Below, piece after piece: positions 16,966-24,870 of a stretch of 64,000 nucleotides of DNA. How positions within the stretch are numbered: the stretch's first letter is position 1; every line of letters starts with the position of its first letter. The stretch is from Nostoc edaphicum CCNP1411 (lineage in GTDB: Bacteria; Cyanobacteriota; Cyanobacteriia; Cyanobacteriales; Nostocaceae): positions 6,719,001 to 6,783,000 of the forward strand of contig NZ_CP054698.1 of NCBI RefSeq assembly GCF_014023275.1. Reading direction: 5' to 3'. The notes beneath the pieces were generated by a model. It was not told where the DNA came from. It did no database searches and saw only the letters and a list, made by a program, of their open reading frames with translations. Position numbers and translations under genes: made by a program.

Positions 16966-17592
16966 TTAAGTATAGTGTGCAGTAAGTCGTTGGAATGCCG
17001 ACGGTGATGGACTATCTGCGAGGTGCTGGCGTATCACTTCGGCACACGCACCCGAACTCAACAACGAGGTATCAACTTCAAGGTCATAGATGCCAGGGAT
17101 GTGGACTTCATCTTGCCATAACTGAACCGGATGTGGTGTGGGGGAGTCGGCTGTATTTCCCAGCTTCCACCCCGTGTTTTGTCGTCGTTCCATAATGATC
17201 TCGATGGGGCAGTGAACGCCTACGAATAAGACCGGCAATCCGTTTAAACGCCGGGCACTATCGTCCAGAATCCTCCGAGGAATTGCGTAGGCGTCATGGT
17301 GTCCAACATCAACCACGACATTCAGACCCAAGCGGCTGTGGGCGGCGATGGACTCATACATAGCGCTGTACAGAATGGGAACGAAGGGTTCGATGTCCTG
17401 GCGTTCTCCCCCTGGCCGCAGACCGATCCCAGGCAGGTATCGTGCGGGAGTCATTTGCATAAACCTATCAACACCCAAGTTCATCCACAGACCATCAAAT
17501 GTCTCCTGGATGACTGCGACAATGCTTGATTTACCTGATCGCGGGACACCATTCAGGATGATAATCTGTCCTAGCTCCTGTGTCTGCACCAT
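16966..17592 (-). CDS. Chloramphenicol-phosphotransferase-like (CPT family) small-molecule kinase
   Basis: A 208-residue P-loop protein. The Walker A motif is at residues 12-19 (NGVPRSGKSS), followed by a segment like that of CPT (LWMNLGVDRFMQMTP) and VVVDVGHHD with a catalytic-type aspartate; the C-terminal part includes FVGVHCPIEIIMERR. The CPT family phosphorylates a hydroxyl of small antibiotics, and the fold is shared with zeta-toxin kinases. The actual substrate here is unknown. The start is set by an excellent Shine-Dalgarno sequence (AAGGAGG at 17603-17597) five bases before the ATG at 17592. The next upstream ATG would be inside that site. Confidence 0.75.
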   Translation of the reverse strand: MVQTQELGQIIILNGVPRSGKSSIVAVIQETFDGLWMNLGVDRFMQMTPARYLPGIGLRPGGERQDIEPFVPILYSAMYESIAAHSRLGLNVVVDVGHHDAYAIPRRILDDSARRLNGLPVLFVGVHCPIEIIMERRQNTGWKLGNTADSPTPHPVQLWQDEVHIPGIYDLEVDTSLLSSGACAEVIRQHLADSPSPSAFQRLTAHYT

Positions 17593-17783
17593 GATTCCTC
17601 CTTGCATCGTTTATAGCTATAGTTAGCAGTTCCACGTTAGGGCTAAAACTTTGAATAGGCAAGAATTCAGGAGTCAGAATTCTGAATTCTGAATCAAGAC
17701 GCTGTGCGTAGATCATCCCCAAAATGACTTTATTATCAAAGTTTCGGCAGGTTCAGTTCACGATTAAATCCCCAGTTACCAAC

Positions 17784-18380
17784 TCAATTTAAAGCCAAGT
17801 CCTCTGGTGTATTACAGTTAAATAGCATTTCGGGTTCTGCTAAGGGCAAAACTTCTACAGGATATTGCCGAAGCCACTGTTGAAACGATCGCCCCCCTTG
17901 GTTGATAAACTCTTGGAGTTGTGGCAAACAGCGACAGCGATAAAAACCACACAAAGGTTCCCAGCCTTTAGGATGACAAGCTAAAGCTGCGATCGCATTA
18001 TCTCCCACGCTATCAAGTCGAGTTACCCAATCTTGCAAAACTTCAGCCCGCAATCTCGGTAAATCGCAAGCTAGCAGTAATACCCATTCTGTTTGCACTT
18101 CAGCTAGTCCTTGAGCAAAACCAACTAAAGGCCCGTGGGCTAGAGATTCTCCAGATAAAGGTATTTCCCGAATAAATTGGCAACCAGGCAAAAGTAAGTT
18201 TTGATAGCGTTCCGGCCAGGGAGTCACTACATAAACAACATCAGCACAGCCTTGAGCAATACTACAAACTCGCTGTAACAATGGCATCCCTTGAATGGGA
18301 ATCAAGGCTTTATCTTGACCCATCCGAGAACTTTTACCGCCAGCTAACACAATAGCTGTTAATTCATTTCGGGTCGTCAT
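17784..18380 (-). CDS. mobA: Molybdenum cofactor guanylyltransferase MobA
   Basis: A 198-residue nucleotidyltransferase. Near the N-terminus is the GTP-binding signature LAGGKSSRMGQDKA; the metal-binding LLACDLP follows near residue 100. Other family segments are PLVGFAQGL and the C-terminal FNCNTPEDL. MobA attaches GMP to molybdopterin to make the guanine dinucleotide form of the cofactor. The ATG at 18380 begins exactly where a transposon target duplication lies: an ISAs1-type remnant ends 9 bases upstream at 18389, so the native promoter and ribosome-binding site are displaced. Expression must now come from the element or from readthrough. Confidence 0.9.
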   Translation of the reverse strand: MTTRNELTAIVLAGGKSSRMGQDKALIPIQGMPLLQRVCSIAQGCADVVYVVTPWPERYQNLLLPGCQFIREIPLSGESLAHGPLVGFAQGLAEVQTEWVLLLACDLPRLRAEVLQDWVTRLDSVGDNAIAALACHPKGWEPLCGFYRCRCLPQLQEFINQGGRSFQQWLRQYPVEVLPLAEPEMLFNCNTPEDLALN

Positions 18381-18388
18381 ATTTATAT
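18379..18388. repeat. Left copy of the 10-bp target-site duplication
   Basis: ATATTTATAT here is repeated exactly at 19019-19028 on the other side of the ISAs1-type element. It includes two bases of the mobA start codon. Confidence 0.9.
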
Positions 18389-19018
18389 CAGGGTTAGCGC
18401 GTCTCAAACCCTATTGACAGGTGGATTCTAGGAGAGTGCTGAGTTTGGGAGAGCCGCTGCCAAGACAGAAACCATATACTGATCATTCATCGCGGCTCGC
18501 CGTGATTTTTGGCGAATACTGCGATGAAAAGATGTTTCTCGTTCTAAGGCATTGAGAGCAATCCGACGTAGTAAAGCAAAATTCTGTGGGCTGTGCAGAG
18601 AACGAATCCGACATTCATCCTCACCGAAAGTGACATCCAATGTCCAATGAATAGAATTTTCTATTCCCCAATGCTGTCGAATTGCACTACCAAACCTTCT
18701 GCACCTGCTATTACTGCCAAAATCGCTATGGTGATGATCTCGGTGAGTAAATGATATCTCGTCCTTTCTACTCTGGGGTCTTTTATTTCTGTGAAGTATT
18801 CCTGAAACTGAGCGGTAATCTCAAAGCTGTCTATGAAGGGTGTAAAAGATGCTTTGGTTTTACTTTTCTTGTTCTTAAATCCTGCTGGCATTACTCGAAC
18901 CTTGGGGCTATATGGATTAAATCTTACCCTAGCCTGGATAGTGGTACTTTGTTTCTAACTTGACTGCTCTGATCAGGTAAGTCCGCTTGTCAATAGGGTT
19001 TGAGACGCGCTAACCCTG
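18389..19018. mobile_element. 630-bp internally deleted ISAs1-type insertion sequence
   Basis: The ends are perfect inverted repeats of more than 30 bp beginning CAGGGTTAGCGCGTCTCAAA and ending with its reverse complement. A 10-bp direct repeat (ATATTTATAT) flanks the element, in line with the 8-10 bp duplications of the ISAs1 family. Full-length elements of this family are about 1.2-1.3 kb, so roughly half is missing, all from the centre of the transposase gene. Intact ends mean it could still be moved by a transposase supplied from elsewhere. Confidence 0.88.
18428..18891 (-). pseudogene. ISAs1-family transposase with large internal deletion
   Basis: The first part (ATG at 18891) has the family N-terminal domain (FQEYFTEIKDPRVERTRYH, then ITIAILAVIAGAEG). 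It runs out of frame into the family C-terminus, which reads HWGIENSIHW then DVTFGEDECRIR in another frame to a stop at 18428. The junction is at about 18680-18700. The central region with most of the catalytic DDE residues is absent, so the product cannot be active. Confidence 0.88.
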
Positions 19019-19028
19019 ATATTTATAT
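19019..19028. repeat. Right copy of the 10-bp target-site duplication
   Basis: ATATTTATAT, identical to 18379-18388. Confidence 0.9.
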
Positions 19029-19048
19029 ATCGAATTAGGTTCTGGGGA

Positions 19049-19171
19049 CTAGTGGTTTATCGCATTAAATATCATGAGTTTGTAGTAAGCACTTCAGTGC
19101 TTAAAAATCCAGGACTAAAGTCCTTACTACGAACTTATTCATCCCTCGTAACTAATGCGATAGACCACTAG
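19049..19171. mobile_element. 123-bp MITE-like element
   Basis: The ends are 19-bp inverted repeats with one mismatch (CTAGTGGTTTATCGCATTA at 19049-19067; complement at 19153-19171). The interior is another imperfect palindrome built from GTAGTAAG...CTTACTAC arms, giving a long cruciform. It has no coding capacity. It lies 30 bases from the ISAs1-type remnant, so this spot has been hit twice. Confidence 0.7.
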
Positions 19172-19235
19172 GAACTGGGGATTAGACACTAGAGAAGAGA
19201 ATAACCAATGCCCAATGCCCCATCTCTTTTAAAAA

Positions 19236-21293
19236 TCATCCCCTATTTTGACTTTTCTCGACTTGCTGCAATAAATGCTCTACACTTTCCGCTGGTGCAA
19301 GACACTTCAAACCTTGGCAAACTAACCCCACGCTTCCCTCTGGTAAATCAGATGTGATGGCAAACACAGCCACCGGCAGAAACTTGGGGATCAAAGAGTT
19401 TATTTGCTCAGTGGTGCTGCGAATCAAAGTAGAGTTACGATACCAATCCAAAGCTGTAAACAAGCTGGGACAAGCTTGAGGAGCGCGATGCATTACACTC
19501 TTAAAAGCTTTCAAACCAAGTTCCGCTAAATCTAAATAATCTAGATTATCAGTGAGTAGGGTGAGACGGACAAGATTAGCGATCGCAATTCCATTAGCTG
19601 ATGGTGTAGCATTATCCGCGTAACTGCGCTCTCTGACAATTAAATCTTGACTAGAATCGCTTGATGTGTTATAATAACCCCCTAACTCTACACTCCAGAG
19701 AAATTCGTTAAATTCATCTTGGATAGCGATCGCACTTTCTAACCATTGCTTCTGCTCAGGGTTGGAAGCTTGTAAATCTAGCAGAGCTTTAATAAACAAA
19801 GCATAATCTTCAGACTGAGCTAAAACGGTCGCTTCTCCTTGATAGTTAAGTCTCTGGAAACGCCCATCTACAAACTGATTTTCCAAGATAAAATTCGCGG
19901 CTCGTGCTGCTAATTCTAGATACAACGGTTGTCGGAACACTCCACCAGCCCTAGCCAGCCCAGAAATCATCAAGCTATTCCAGGCGACAATCATCTTCGT
20001 ATCTGTCACCGAGGGAATGCGACCTGTCCAGTTAGTGGTTTTCGCTTCCTGGTTGTTACGAGCTGGGGGAAAAGTTTCTAGTGACTCAGAACTAACGCCA
20101 TAACGAACTGTAAACAGCTTTTTCAGTGCCGCTTCCAGTGTTGCACTCAGTTGACCTGTATGGCGTCTTTGCAAAACATTACGTCCTTCAAAGTTACCGT
20201 TAGGCGTCACTGTAAACTGCTGTTCTAATTCCGTTAATTCTTCAGGCGTTAATAGTTGTTGTAGTTCGCTGTAACTCCAGACATAAAAAGTTCCTTCTTC
20301 TGGTTCTACCGCCGTGGGTTCAGTGAAGCTGTCGGCATCTTGAGCAGCATAGAAGTAACCTTCAGGCGCGGTCATTTCCCGCTTCAGCCATTGTACAGTA
20401 CCAGCAACCGCCCTCTCAAAAGCTGGCTCTTGTACTCCCGTACTCCACAAAGAAGCTAAATACTCGACAATCTGTCCATTGTCGTAGAGCATCTTTTCAA
20501 AGTGGGGAACTGTCCAAGTCGGGTCAACAGTATAGCGATGAAAACCACCGGCTACATGGTCATAAATGCCTCCCAGCGCTAAGTCTAGTCCCCGTTGGGT
20601 ACAAACTTGCTTGCCATCATAGCGAGATTCAAAATTAAATCGATTTCCCCGCAGTGCTAATTCTGTATAGGGAATCATCGGAAAACTATTACCGGATTGA
20701 CTAGGGGCAATTACACCCGTACTGGTTTCCCAACCTTGGCGGAGTAATTCATGGTCTTCAAACTCCGCTGTTGTATCGTCTTGCAACACCGCAGACGTGA
20801 GCAGAGACTCAATAATTAAGGCTTTGCGTTGCTGTAAATCTTCTTTTTCTGTATCGTAATAACGGCGAAGGGCTTGCAACACCTGTAAAAATCCTGGACG
20901 ACCATAACGCGGGTCTACAGGGAAATAAGTACCAGCGTAAAACGGCACTAAATCTTCTGGGGAAAGAAAAATATTTAAAGGCCAACCCCCTTGACCGCTC
21001 ATCATCTGCAAAGCTTGCATATAGATGCTATCAAGGTCAGGTCTTTCTTCCCTGTCTACTTTGATGGGAAGATAATTGGTATTCATGTAGTCAGCGATCG
21101 CAATATCAGAAAAAGCCTCGCCTTCCATGACAGTACACCAGTGGCAACTAGAGTAGCCAATGGAGAGAAAAATCGGTTTATTTTGCGCCCTTGCAGTTGC
21201 AAGCGCTTCGTCACACCAAGGCCACCAATCAATGGGGTTTTCGGCGTGTTTGCGGAGATAGAGGCTCTTAGCTTCAGCAAGGCGATTAGTCAT
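19236..21293 (-). CDS. DUF255 thioredoxin-domain protein (YyaL / spermatogenesis-associated protein 20 family)
   Basis: From the ATG at 21293 the protein is 685 residues. The N-terminal ~160 residues are the DUF255 thioredoxin-like domain with [24 protein letters not shown] and the conserved CHWC motif ([14 protein letters not shown]). The rest has the (alpha/alpha)6-barrel character of the family, with [20 protein letters not shown] and [13 protein letters not shown]. The biochemical role of these soluble proteins is not established; a redox role and a cellobiose-epimerase-like barrel have been proposed. It stands alone. Confidence 0.9.
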   Translation of the reverse strand: MTNRLAEAKSLYLRKHAENPIDWWPWCDEALATARAQNKPIFLSIGYSSCHWCTVMEGEAFSDIAIADYMNTNYLPIKVDREERPDLDSIYMQALQMMSGQGGWPLNIFLSPEDLVPFYAGTYFPVDPRYGRPGFLQVLQALRRYYDTEKEDLQQRKALIIESLLTSAVLQDDTTAEFEDHELLRQGWETSTGVIAPSQSGNSFPMIPYTELALRGNRFNFESRYDGKQVCTQRGLDLALGGIYDHVAGGFHRYTVDPTWTVPHFEKMLYDNGQIVEYLASLWSTGVQEPAFERAVAGTVQWLKREMTAPEGYFYAAQDADSFTEPTAVEPEEGTFYVWSYSELQQLLTPEELTELEQQFTVTPNGNFEGRNVLQRRHTGQLSATLEAALKKLFTVRYGVSSESLETFPPARNNQEAKTTNWTGRIPSVTDTKMIVAWNSLMISGLARAGGVFRQPLYLELAARAANFILENQFVDGRFQRLNYQGEATVLAQSEDYALFIKALLDLQASNPEQKQWLESAIAIQDEFNEFLWSVELGGYYNTSSDSSQDLIVRERSYADNATPSANGIAIANLVRLTLLTDNLDYLDLAELGLKAFKSVMHRAPQACPSLFTALDWYRNSTLIRSTTEQINSLIPKFLPVAVFAITSDLPEGSVGLVCQGLKCLAPAESVEHLLQQVEKSQNRG

Positions 21294-21519
21294 GTTCAAA
21301 TGCAAGTAGTTGCCTTCTTTGCTCAGTCTATCCTGTTCCCAGGATTGTTAGCCGAGACGGCTATGTACATAAGCAAGAAACCCTACGCGCAAATTACCCC
21401 TTGGGTAGGAGGTAGCAATGCATCTTTTTGATATCGCCTAAATAAGTTGGTGTAAAAAATTATATGACTAGGTTTATTTACACTGACTTACTTACACCTG
21501 TGCAACTTATGAAACATTG

Positions 21520-21675
21520 TTATTGAAAAGATCGCAATAGCAAGCTAACAATATTTGGTGGCGTTTCTCGTATAGGTGATGCTGTTTTTGTCTGAATTAA
21601 AGTATTTGGGCTAAGTCCTGCTATCAGGTGGAGCAAGAAGGTGATGATGGCGGCTTGTATAAGTTTTTCCAGCAT
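21520..21675 (-). CDS. Hypothetical 51-residue membrane-type peptide
   Basis: From the ATG at 21675 the peptide starts with one hydrophobic helix (LIQAAIITFLLHLIAGLS) followed by a polar tail. A purine-rich AGAGAGAG sequence precedes the start. A single-span small protein is plausible, but nothing else supports it; an upstream ATG at 21708 is also possible. Confidence 0.3.
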   Translation of the reverse strand: MLEKLIQAAIITFLLHLIAGLSPNTLIQTKTASPIRETPPNIVSLLLRSFQ

Positions 21676-21907
21676 GGCACGTCTCTCTCTGAGTGGATAG
21701 CATTTCAAGTAGGACTGGTTATTCTAAATACACCTCGTACTATCGATTTACCGAATCTAACAAAAATAACTTGATAATTGCTGAGGGAAATTATAAAAAA
21801 ATGTTTAAAATGTTACTGAATATTTAATATAATTCCCTAAGCAAGTCGGATTTCGGTTATCGGTCTAATCACACACATCGCCAAGGTTGTGCAGCAAAGG
21901 CCGAAAC

Positions 21908-22006
21908 ATGAGATGGCGAGAGTTGGAGTTTTTTAATCAGTTCTTCCCTAAACCGGGATATTCTCTTAGACAGCTTTTAAGACTAAAAAGTGCCCTTAAA
22001 GGTTGA
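21908..22006 (+). CDS. Possible 32-residue basic small protein
   Basis: ATG to TGA encodes 32 residues starting MRWRELEFFNQFFPKPGYS, with a basic tail RQLLRLKSALKG. An AAGG ribosome-binding site sits seven bases before the ATG. The peptide is cationic and aromatic, without a membrane span. It is short enough to be chance. Confidence 0.25.
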   Translation: MRWRELEFFNQFFPKPGYSLRQLLRLKSALKG

Positions 22007-22154
22007 ATCTATTGCAAAATGTGCTTTTGCTCCCTTGTTTGATCAAGCAGAATACGAAAGATTTGCTTCTATCTAGCTGAGAACAGTAGAGATAAACCCC
22101 AGTTTCGTGCTGTCACCGATAAAATGTATTTAAAGTAGCCACAAACACGCTTCC

Positions 22155-22766
22155 ATGATTCCTATCGTTATTGAACAATCGGGTCGAGGTGAACGCGCCT
22201 TTGACATCTACTCACGGCTGTTACGTGAGCGCATCATCTTTTTGGGACAACAGGTTGACAACAACATTGCTAACTTGATTGTTGCCCAACTGCTGTATTT
22301 GGATGCTGAAGACCCGGAGAAAGACATTTATATGTACATCAATTCTCCCGGTGGTTCGGTGACGGCTGGTATGGGCATTTTTGACACTATGAAACACATT
22401 CGCCCTGATGTCTGTACAATTTGTACCGGATTGGCGGCGAGTATGGGCGCTTTCCTCCTCAGTGCAGGTGCTAAGGGTAAACGAATGAGTCTACCCCATT
22501 CTCGGATTATGATTCATCAACCTTTAGGGGGTGCTCAAGGACAGGCGACTGATATTGAAATTCAGGCGCGGGAAATTCTCTACCACAAGAAGCGGCTAAA
22601 CGACTATTTAGCTGAACATACAGGTCAACCAATTGAGCGGATTGCTGAAGATACTGAACGTGACTTTTTTATGTCGCCAGAAGAAGCCAGGGATTATGGC
22701 TTAATTGACCAAGTGATTGACCGTCACGCCGCTGGTAGCCGCCCAGCAGTTGCTGCTGTTAATTAA
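22155..22766 (+). CDS. clpP: ATP-dependent Clp protease proteolytic subunit
   Basis: A 203-residue serine protease subunit. The catalytic serine is in [11 protein letters not shown] (near residue 99), the histidine in [13 protein letters not shown] (near 124) and the aspartate in the [11 protein letters not shown] region (near 172). [12 protein letters not shown] forms the oxyanion loop. Fourteen subunits form the chamber that degrades proteins unfolded by ClpC or ClpX. Cyanobacteria have several clpP copies and this one has the full triad. No clpX or clpR lies next to it. A strong terminator follows. Confidence 0.95.
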   Translation: MIPIVIEQSGRGERAFDIYSRLLRERIIFLGQQVDNNIANLIVAQLLYLDAEDPEKDIYMYINSPGGSVTAGMGIFDTMKHIRPDVCTICTGLAASMGAFLLSAGAKGKRMSLPHSRIMIHQPLGGAQGQATDIEIQAREILYHKKRLNDYLAEHTGQPIERIAEDTERDFFMSPEEARDYGLIDQVIDRHAAGSRPAVAAVN

Positions 22767-22814
22767 TAATCACGATTAAATGGTGATTTACCACTTTTAA
22801 TTCCCTTAAACCCT

Positions 22815-22855
22815 AAAAATAACCCCTCTTCTAGTTATGAAGAGGGGTTATTTTT
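22815..22855 (+). terminator. Rho-independent terminator of clpP
   Basis: A perfect 16-bp inverted repeat (AAAAATAACCCCTCTT with its complement) around a 9-base loop ends in a T-run, 50 bases past the clpP stop. The A/T tails on both sides would let it work in both directions. Confidence 0.9.
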
Positions 22856-22920
22856 GAAATGGGTGGCCTGCTCAAGTACTTAATACCGATTTGAACAAAT
22901 GACAAATGACAAATGACTAA

Positions 22921-23808
22921 TCAAAATCCCGCTATTGGGTCTGGCTCAGATTGAAGGAATTTGAGGAATCCGTGTAATTCTTCTTCAGTTAGCAAAGTGC
23001 GCCCTCGCTTACCGTAAGTTTTAATCAGATGCTCCCGTCCCTGTTCTGGTGTCCAGCCTAGACGCTGAAGTTCGACATCTGTTTTAGCAATGACATCCGA
23101 TAAATCCACGGGTTCAGCTTTCTTCTTTCTCTTTCCTGTTCCTGAAGGGGTAGGGACATCCTCTTGAGGGCTGTAACTCCGGGGTGTAAATGGTGTGACA
23201 TTATTAGCAGAAATTGCTGGAAAGGTTTGATTTTCCACCTGGTTATCAAAGGTTATTTCCAATTTCTCAACTGGAGGATCAAATTCTAGCTCCCGAATGG
23301 GGGTAACAGGAAAGTTTTGATTTAAATCCTGGCTATAGGTATCGCTTGTTAGGGGTGCAGTATTGCTGTACTCGTACTGTTCGTTACTGCTTGTTACTAC
23401 TTCTGGTTTAATGTTCCGTCCTTTGGAAGGCGGTATAGATATTTCTTTGTCGTTACCTGCTGGCCACTGACTACTAACAAAATCTCCATCTTTTGCGGGA
23501 GAATAGGCAGCAGGCTCATTCAATCCACCTTTGGGGTTCAAGGGAGGGTTTTGTTGTACCGGGGAAATTGGACTTGAGGTAAATGCCACTGATTCTGGTG
23601 GCGCATTTGTAATACCCAAAACTATCAGCGCCCTAGTTCTGGCTTGGTCTTCTGCTGCTTCTACTGTTTCTGCCGCTGCCATACCCGTAGCACGGGTTAC
23701 GCCTTCAATTTGCACGCTTACCCGGACAATATATTTTCCTTGAAAAATCTGTACTAATTCAGAAATCAAACTGCCCTTGGGATACAAGCTCTGGAATTGA
23801 GCCAACAT
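22921..23808 (-). CDS. Conserved cyanobacterial-type hypothetical protein, two small domains joined by a disordered linker
   Basis: A 295-residue protein I do not recognise by name. Residues 1-70 form a compact alpha/beta segment (SELVQIFQGKYIVRVSVQIEGV... AAEDQARTRALIVLGI), reminiscent of small RNA- or DNA-binding folds. The middle 150 residues are proline-, serine- and asparagine-rich and look disordered. The C-terminal 60 residues are helical and basic (LQRLGWTPEQGREHLIKTYGKRGR). The two-ended architecture could suit nucleic acid binding, but this is a guess. The gene is convergent with clpP. Confidence 0.75.
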   Translation of the reverse strand: MLAQFQSLYPKGSLISELVQIFQGKYIVRVSVQIEGVTRATGMAAAETVEAAEDQARTRALIVLGITNAPPESVAFTSSPISPVQQNPPLNPKGGLNEPAAYSPAKDGDFVSSQWPAGNDKEISIPPSKGRNIKPEVVTSSNEQYEYSNTAPLTSDTYSQDLNQNFPVTPIRELEFDPPVEKLEITFDNQVENQTFPAISANNVTPFTPRSYSPQEDVPTPSGTGKRKKKAEPVDLSDVIAKTDVELQRLGWTPEQGREHLIKTYGKRGRTLLTEEELHGFLKFLQSEPDPIAGF

Positions 23809-23833
23809 AATACTGCTACCAATCTAAATCTTT

Positions 23834-23967
23834 TGGGGACTGGGGACTGGGGACTGGGGACTGGGGATTTGGGGATTGGGGACTGGGGACTGGGAAAGAA
23901 TTATTTTAATCCTAATCCCTAGTCTCTAATACTTAATCCCTAATCACCAATCCCTAATCCCCAGTCC
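23834..23967. repeat. GGGGACT tandem heptamer array with inverted counterpart
   Basis: About nine imperfect GGGGACT/GGGGATT units (23834-23893) are followed by AATCCCT/AATCCCC units on the same strand (23908-23967), nearly the reverse complement. The pair could form a long hairpin. Confidence 0.8.
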
Positions 23968-24870
23968 CTTTTAAAGTAATATTTTTGCTTTGCCTTGTGT
24001 CCCAATTGTAGCAGTAGCTCTTTTTTGACGAAAATTTTGGCTAGTGCTAACTTACCTGGGTAGTCTTGCCTGCAATGCTATACTGATGACCCAACTCATT
24101 ATCTAGAACTATTTTCTGGAAGTGCGCTCTAAATCTACAATAATGAAGATAAGGTTCGCCCTCACTGCTTATTAAGCTGCTCACCTAATTGTTACCGATT
24201 CTACATGTGGGACAATTGGGTTCACGGCAGTTCCTCCTAGTTAAAAATCAGAGTCTAATGGCGTAAAATTACCTTCACTCTAGACAATCAAACACCTGTA
24301 GTTTCCACGCCACTTGACGGCAGTTGCTCCACTTGGGGTGACCCCAAGACCGCACTGCCTCCTCCACTTGGGGTGACCCCAAGACCCTTCTGGTTTGATA
24401 GTCCCCCAGACGCTCGATAACTCGCTAACGCTGCGCTATCGATGGAAACGCCAAGACGGGGGCTGCCTCACCGCAGTGGCTCCCCTGCATAGCGCTTTTG
24501 GGCAGCATGGATTCTCTAAACCCAGCTTCTCAAAAACCCGTCGCGTAATTACCTAGCGGGGCTAAATTTGAATCAGGCGTGCAATCTTAAGTTTGGTTAG
24601 GTGAAGGGATTTAAACGCAGGCGAATTCTGAGAGCATCGTGCAGTGAGAAGTTCGTAGACGCCCAGAGTTGTGCGTGGGTCGGCTTCCTTTGCTCGGAAC
24701 TGCGGGAGTAGTTTCCCACTCTTGCTGGGTCGGGCTTCCTTTCCTTGGAACTTAGGAAGCCTTGCCTCTGGGCAATTCGTTTCCAATTTGTTTCTGTAAG
24801 CCGTGAGGGTATACAGAAAAGAACCAGATTAAACAAAAAATGATGTTTTGACCAAAGGTCGGTTCACTGC
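23968..24870. other. 900-bp intergenic region rich in short repeats
   Basis: No gene is convincing here. The stretch holds a 25-bp direct repeat (24327-24351 and 24362-24386), a CGATAACTCGCTAACGCTGCGCTATCG palindrome-like element near 24414-24440, and a GGCTTCCTTT...GGAACT duplicated segment at about 24680-24760. Short minus-strand reading frames at 24562-24836 overlap those repeats and look non-coding. Confidence 0.45.
24327..24386. repeat. 25-bp direct repeat containing a GGGGTGACCCC palindrome
   Basis: CTCCACTTGGGGTGACCCC followed by AAGACC occurs twice with a period of 35 bp. Each copy contains the self-complementary core CTTGGGGTGACCCCAAG. Confidence 0.8.

Larger units (their letters stand above)
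21294..22154. other. 860-bp intergenic region upstream of clpP with two possible short genes
   Basis: This long spacer holds an imperfect inverted repeat at about 21440-21510 (TAAGTTGGTGTAA and TTACACCTGTGCAACTTA) and the two short reading frames listed separately. Most of the remainder is AT-rich (21720-21840). No tRNA or terminator was recognised. Confidence 0.4.

Noticed and set aside
23834..23967. CRISPR array
   Set aside because: The units are contiguous heptamers without unique spacers.
24562..24836. Overlapping short minus-strand reading frames upstream of the RNB gene
   Set aside because: They run through duplicated repeat DNA, overlap each other in different frames and have no ribosome-binding site or domain.
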